Below, piece after piece: positions 61,193-64,000 of a stretch of 64,000 bases of DNA (within the stretch, counting starts at the first letter, position 1; the number at the start of each line of letters is the position of its first letter). The DNA comes from Litoribacter populi. GTDB taxonomy: Bacteria; Bacteroidota; Bacteroidia; Cytophagales; Cyclobacteriaceae. The notes beneath the pieces were generated by a model, which was not told the origin of the DNA, did not search any database, and worked only from the letters and a program-made list of their open reading frames with translations. A program made the position numbers and the translations under genes. The DNA is taken from assembly GCF_007483685.1 (NCBI RefSeq), contig NZ_VMKN01000001.1, forward strand, positions 939,825 through 1,003,824, read 5' to 3'.

Positions 61193-64000
61193 TGTTAGAG
61201 TTATTTATAAAAAGGCCAATTCTCTCCACGGTCATTTCCGTATTCATTACCCTCTTGGGGCTTTTGGCTTTGACATCATTGCCAATTACCCAGTTTCCTG
61301 ACATTGTCCCGCCCTCCGTTACAGTGACGGCAAGATATACAGGGGCCAATGCTGAGGTACTTTCCAAGGCGGTGGCCACACCATTGGAGCGAGCAATCAA
61401 CGGGGTGCCAGGCATGACCTATATGTCATCGGTAAACACCAACGATGGTGTTACTGTAGTGACGGTAGTTTTTGATGTAGGCACAGATCCTGACCAAGCG
61501 GCGGTAAACGTGCAGAACAGGGTGGCAACAGTTGTGGATGAATTGCCTGAGGAGGTAATAAGGGCGGGTGTGCAAACGGAGAAAGAGGTGAACAGTATGT
61601 TGCTATATCTCAATTTATATAGCTCTGACACTTTACAGGACGAACGTTTTGTGTATAATTTTGCAGATATTAATATTCTACCAGAACTCAAGCGAATCGA
61701 TGGTGTGGGTTTCGCAGAGATTATGGGAGCCCGGGATTACTCCATGCGGATCTGGCTAAACCCTAGTCGAATGGTTTCCTATGGCCTTTCCCCGCAAGAC
61801 ATCACAGAAGCCATAAGAAGACAAAATGTGGAGGCTGCTCCTGGAAAGTCAGGTATTAGTTCTGACCAATCTCCCCAAATGCTTCAGTATGTGTTAAAGT
61901 ATACCGGCAAATTCAATCAAGAAGAAGATTACGAAAACATAACGCTAAAAGCGTTGCCAGATGGATCCTTGCTGAAAATCAAGGATGTGGCTGAAGTGGA
62001 GTTTGGTTCCCAAGATTACAACATGGTTTCCATTACCGATGGAAAACCATCCGCCTCTATCATGATCAAACAAAGACCTGGATCCAATGCCCGGGAGGTG
62101 ATTGCCAACATCAAGGATAAAATGGGGAAATTGCAAGAAAGCAGCTTTCCTCCAGGGATGGAATTCAACGTGAGTTATGACGTTTCCAGGTTCTTGGACG
62201 CTTCCATTTCAAAAGTGCTTATAACCTTGCTGGAGGCCTTTATTTTGGTTTCGCTAGTGGTATTTATTTTCCTTCAGGATTTTAGGTCCACTTTGATCCC
62301 AGCAATTGCGGTTCCTGTTTCGCTGGTCGGAACCCTGTTTTTCATGCAGATGTTTGGCTTTTCGATAAACTTACTTACTCTGTTTGCGCTAGTGTTGGCC
62401 ATCGGGATAGTGGTGGATAATGCCATTGTGGTAGTGGAGGCAGTCCATGTGAAGATGCATGAGCAGAAAATGAATGCTTACAATGCTACCTTGGCCGCGA
62501 TGAAGGAAATAGGAGGGGCAATTGTGGCCATTACATTGGTGATGTCTGCGGTATTTGTACCGGTTGGGTTTCTTTCAGGGCCAGTTGGAATTTTCTACCG
62601 TCAGTTTTCTCTCACTTTGGCCATTGCCATTGTCATATCCGGGGTCAATGCTTTAACGCTTTCTCCAGCACTATGTAGCATACTGCTCAAGCCTACCCAC
62701 CAGGAAGGTAAGAAAAGTTTGATGCAGAAGTTTTTCGACAAGTTTAATGAAAAATATGAGCAGTTGGCCGGAAAATATGCCAAAATACTTAACAAGATCG
62801 CTGGAAGAAGGACGGTGACCTTTGGAGCCTTGGGATTGTTCCTTCTTGCTACATTTGGTATGAGCAGTGTGGTGCCGAGTGGTTTTATCCCCACTGAAGA
62901 CCAAGGGATGATCTATGTCAATGTGACCACTCCTCCAGGTGCTACGGTAGAAAGGACTAAGGTTATATTGGATGATGTGCAGGCGGCTTTACTTCCTTTG
63001 GAGGAAGTGGAGACCATCTCGACCTTGGCAGGGTACAGTTTGCTTACCGAAACCGCTGGTGCCTCCTATGGCATGGGCATGATCAACCTGGTAGGGTGGT
63101 CAGACAGGGAGCTTGGAGTGGATGAACTAATCCGAGAATATCAGGAAAGAACTTCCCATATCTCGGGAGCCGAAATTCAGTTTTTCTCGCCACCAACCGT
63201 ACCAGGATTTGGTAACGCATCAGGTTTTGAATTGCGCCTTCAGGACAAGACTGGCGGGGGCTTGGATCAGACTTCCCGTACCACCCAAGAATTCCTTACA
63301 GCACTCAATGAGCGAGAAGAATTGAATGGTGTCTTTACCAACTTTGACCCTAGCTTTCCGCAGTATGTGCTTCATGTGGATCATGATAAGGCTGCTAGGC
63401 TTGGAGTGTCGATAGATGGGGCCATGGAAACCCTACAAAGCTTAGTAGGAAGTTTTTATGCTTCAAATTTTATCCGGTATGGCATGATGTACAAAGTGAT
63501 GATTCAGGCTGCCCCACAATATAGGGCTAATCCTGAGGCTATTTTGGAGATGTTTGCCAAAAGCGACAATGGCAACATGGTACCTTATTCCAGCTTCATA
63601 AGTCTAGAGCGAGTCTATGGTCCAGAGCAGTTGACAAGATACAACATGTTTACCTCTGCTATGATTAATGGTGACGCTGCACTGGGTTTCAGTTCCGGAG
63701 ATGCCATCAAGGCTGTTGAAGAAACGGCACTAAATATTCTGCCAAGAGGGTATGATATTAATTGGTCGGGCATGACGCGTGAGCAGATCGAGTCAGGCAA
63801 CCAGGCTGTGTACATTTTCCTGATATGTTTGCTCTTCGTTTATCTGCTCTTGGCTGCCCAATATGAAAGCTACCTGTTACCACTGCCAGTAATACTATCC
63901 CTTCCAGCGGGTGTTTTTGGCTCATTTCTTTTCCTCAAACTTACCGGATTGGAAAACAACATCTATGCGCAGGTTTCCCTAATCATGCTGATTGGGCTTT
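61192..64000 (+). CDS. RND efflux permease (HAE1/AcrB type), C-terminus beyond window
   Basis: The ATG at 61192 overlaps the adaptor stop, and the frame is open to the window end (936 codons seen of about 1040). It starts MLELFIKRPILSTVISVFIT, the typical first membrane segment, followed by ITQFPDIVPPSVTVTARYTG, the large periplasmic loop and TM segments near 340-365 and 395-420. In the fourth membrane segment the usual DD pair is D409-N410 (GIVVDNAIVVVEAV), so only one acidic residue of the proton relay is kept there. It should export drugs, bile salts or solvents; substrates cannot be told. Confidence 0.93.
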   Translation, partial: MLELFIKRPILSTVISVFITLLGLLALTSLPITQFPDIVPPSVTVTARYTGANAEVLSKAVATPLERAINGVPGMTYMSSVNTNDGVTVVTVVFDVGTDPDQAAVNVQNRVATVVDELPEEVIRAGVQTEKEVNSMLLYLNLYSSDTLQDERFVYNFADINILPELKRIDGVGFAEIMGARDYSMRIWLNPSRMVSYGLSPQDITEAIRRQNVEAAPGKSGISSDQSPQMLQYVLKYTGKFNQEEDYENITLKALPDGSLLKIKDVAEVEFGSQDYNMVSITDGKPSASIMIKQRPGSNAREVIANIKDKMGKLQESSFPPGMEFNVSYDVSRFLDASISKVLITLLEAFILVSLVVFIFLQDFRSTLIPAIAVPVSLVGTLFFMQMFGFSINLLTLFALVLAIGIVVDNAIVVVEAVHVKMHEQKMNAYNATLAAMKEIGGAIVAITLVMSAVFVPVGFLSGPVGIFYRQFSLTLAIAIVISGVNALTLSPALCSILLKPTHQEGKKSLMQKFFDKFNEKYEQLAGKYAKILNKIAGRRTVTFGALGLFLLATFGMSSVVPSGFIPTEDQGMIYVNVTTPPGATVERTKVILDDVQAALLPLEEVETISTLAGYSLLTETAGASYGMGMINLVGWSDRELGVDELIREYQERTSHISGAEIQFFSPPTVPGFGNASGFELRLQDKTGGGLDQTSRTTQEFLTALNEREELNGVFTNFDPSFPQYVLHVDHDKAARLGVSIDGAMETLQSLVGSFYASNFIRYGMMYKVMIQAAPQYRANPEAILEMFAKSDNGNMVPYSSFISLERVYGPEQLTRYNMFTSAMINGDAALGFSSGDAIKAVEETALNILPRGYDINWSGMTREQIESGNQAVYIFLICLLFVYLLLAAQYESYLLPLPVILSLPAGVFGSFLFLKLTGLENNIYAQVSLIMLIGL

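Overview
The window looks like a chromosomal segment of a Bacteroidota bacterium, most likely order Cytophagales and possibly family Cyclobacteriaceae. This rests on gene content (DUF4402 pilin-like proteins, DUF5916 proteins, the TldD/DUF4159/MoxR/DUF58/BatA cluster, a T9SS-like tail, PAS-rich hybrid kinases), on several TAnnTTTG -7 promoter elements, and on the near absence of Shine-Dalgarno sites. The family-level guess is an inference. I saw no rRNA, tRNA or CRISPR.

Layout. 1-0.5 kb: tail of an IS1634-type transposase. 0.5-3.8 kb: SulP anion transporter and purB on the minus strand. 3.8-12.4 kb: two paralogous DUF5916 outer-membrane proteins separated by an IS110-family element whose long right non-coding end folds like a candidate bridge RNA, then a PaaE-like flavin/[2Fe-2S] reductase and a small membrane protein. 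12.4-24.6 kb: a minus-strand cluster TldD - TldE/PmbA - DUF4159 - MoxR - DUF58 - BatA - DUF4175 - large membrane protein, interrupted by an oppositely oriented Xre/RES toxin-antitoxin pair. 25-27.7 kb: a secreted protein and a PAS/GAF sensor. 27.9-28.9 kb: an actin-like ATPase whose phosphate-1 motif lies at the C-terminus, i.e. an apparent circular permutation. 29.8-35.6 kb: a chaperone-usher-like surface-fibre locus (DUF4402 pilin, terminator, PapD-like chaperone, second DUF4402 protein, usher fused to three SPOR-like repeats). 36-58.7 kb: a signalling island with a 1437-residue multi-PAS protein, several histidine kinases and response regulators, and two copies of a NIT-HAMP-GAF-kinase-REC3 plus CheR pair. 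One of these copies is broken by an out-of-frame deletion of about 71 bp. 58.7-64 kb: a BLUF blue-light sensor and the start of an RND efflux operon.

How the genes may work together. The 42.6-50.7 kb genes all run on the minus strand with tiny gaps or overlaps and probably form one phosphorelay operon. Several sensor proteins here end in a histidine-box helix pair with no ATPase domain, so they may receive phosphate from, or pair with, the full kinases nearby. The pilin gene is followed by a strong intrinsic terminator that would make pilin in excess of its chaperone and usher.

Intergenic DNA is unusual. Nearly every gap is filled with modular low-complexity repeats: GTACTTCG-type, GGGCACAAAGG-type, ACCGCAGAG-type, a 14-bp CGACATCGGTCAC-type tandem, and GACCGGAGAC-type. 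They recur in both orientations and often as inverted pairs. The most novel items are the permuted actin-like protein, the usher-SPOR fusion, the family of ATPase-less histidine-box sensors and the IS110 right-end RNA.
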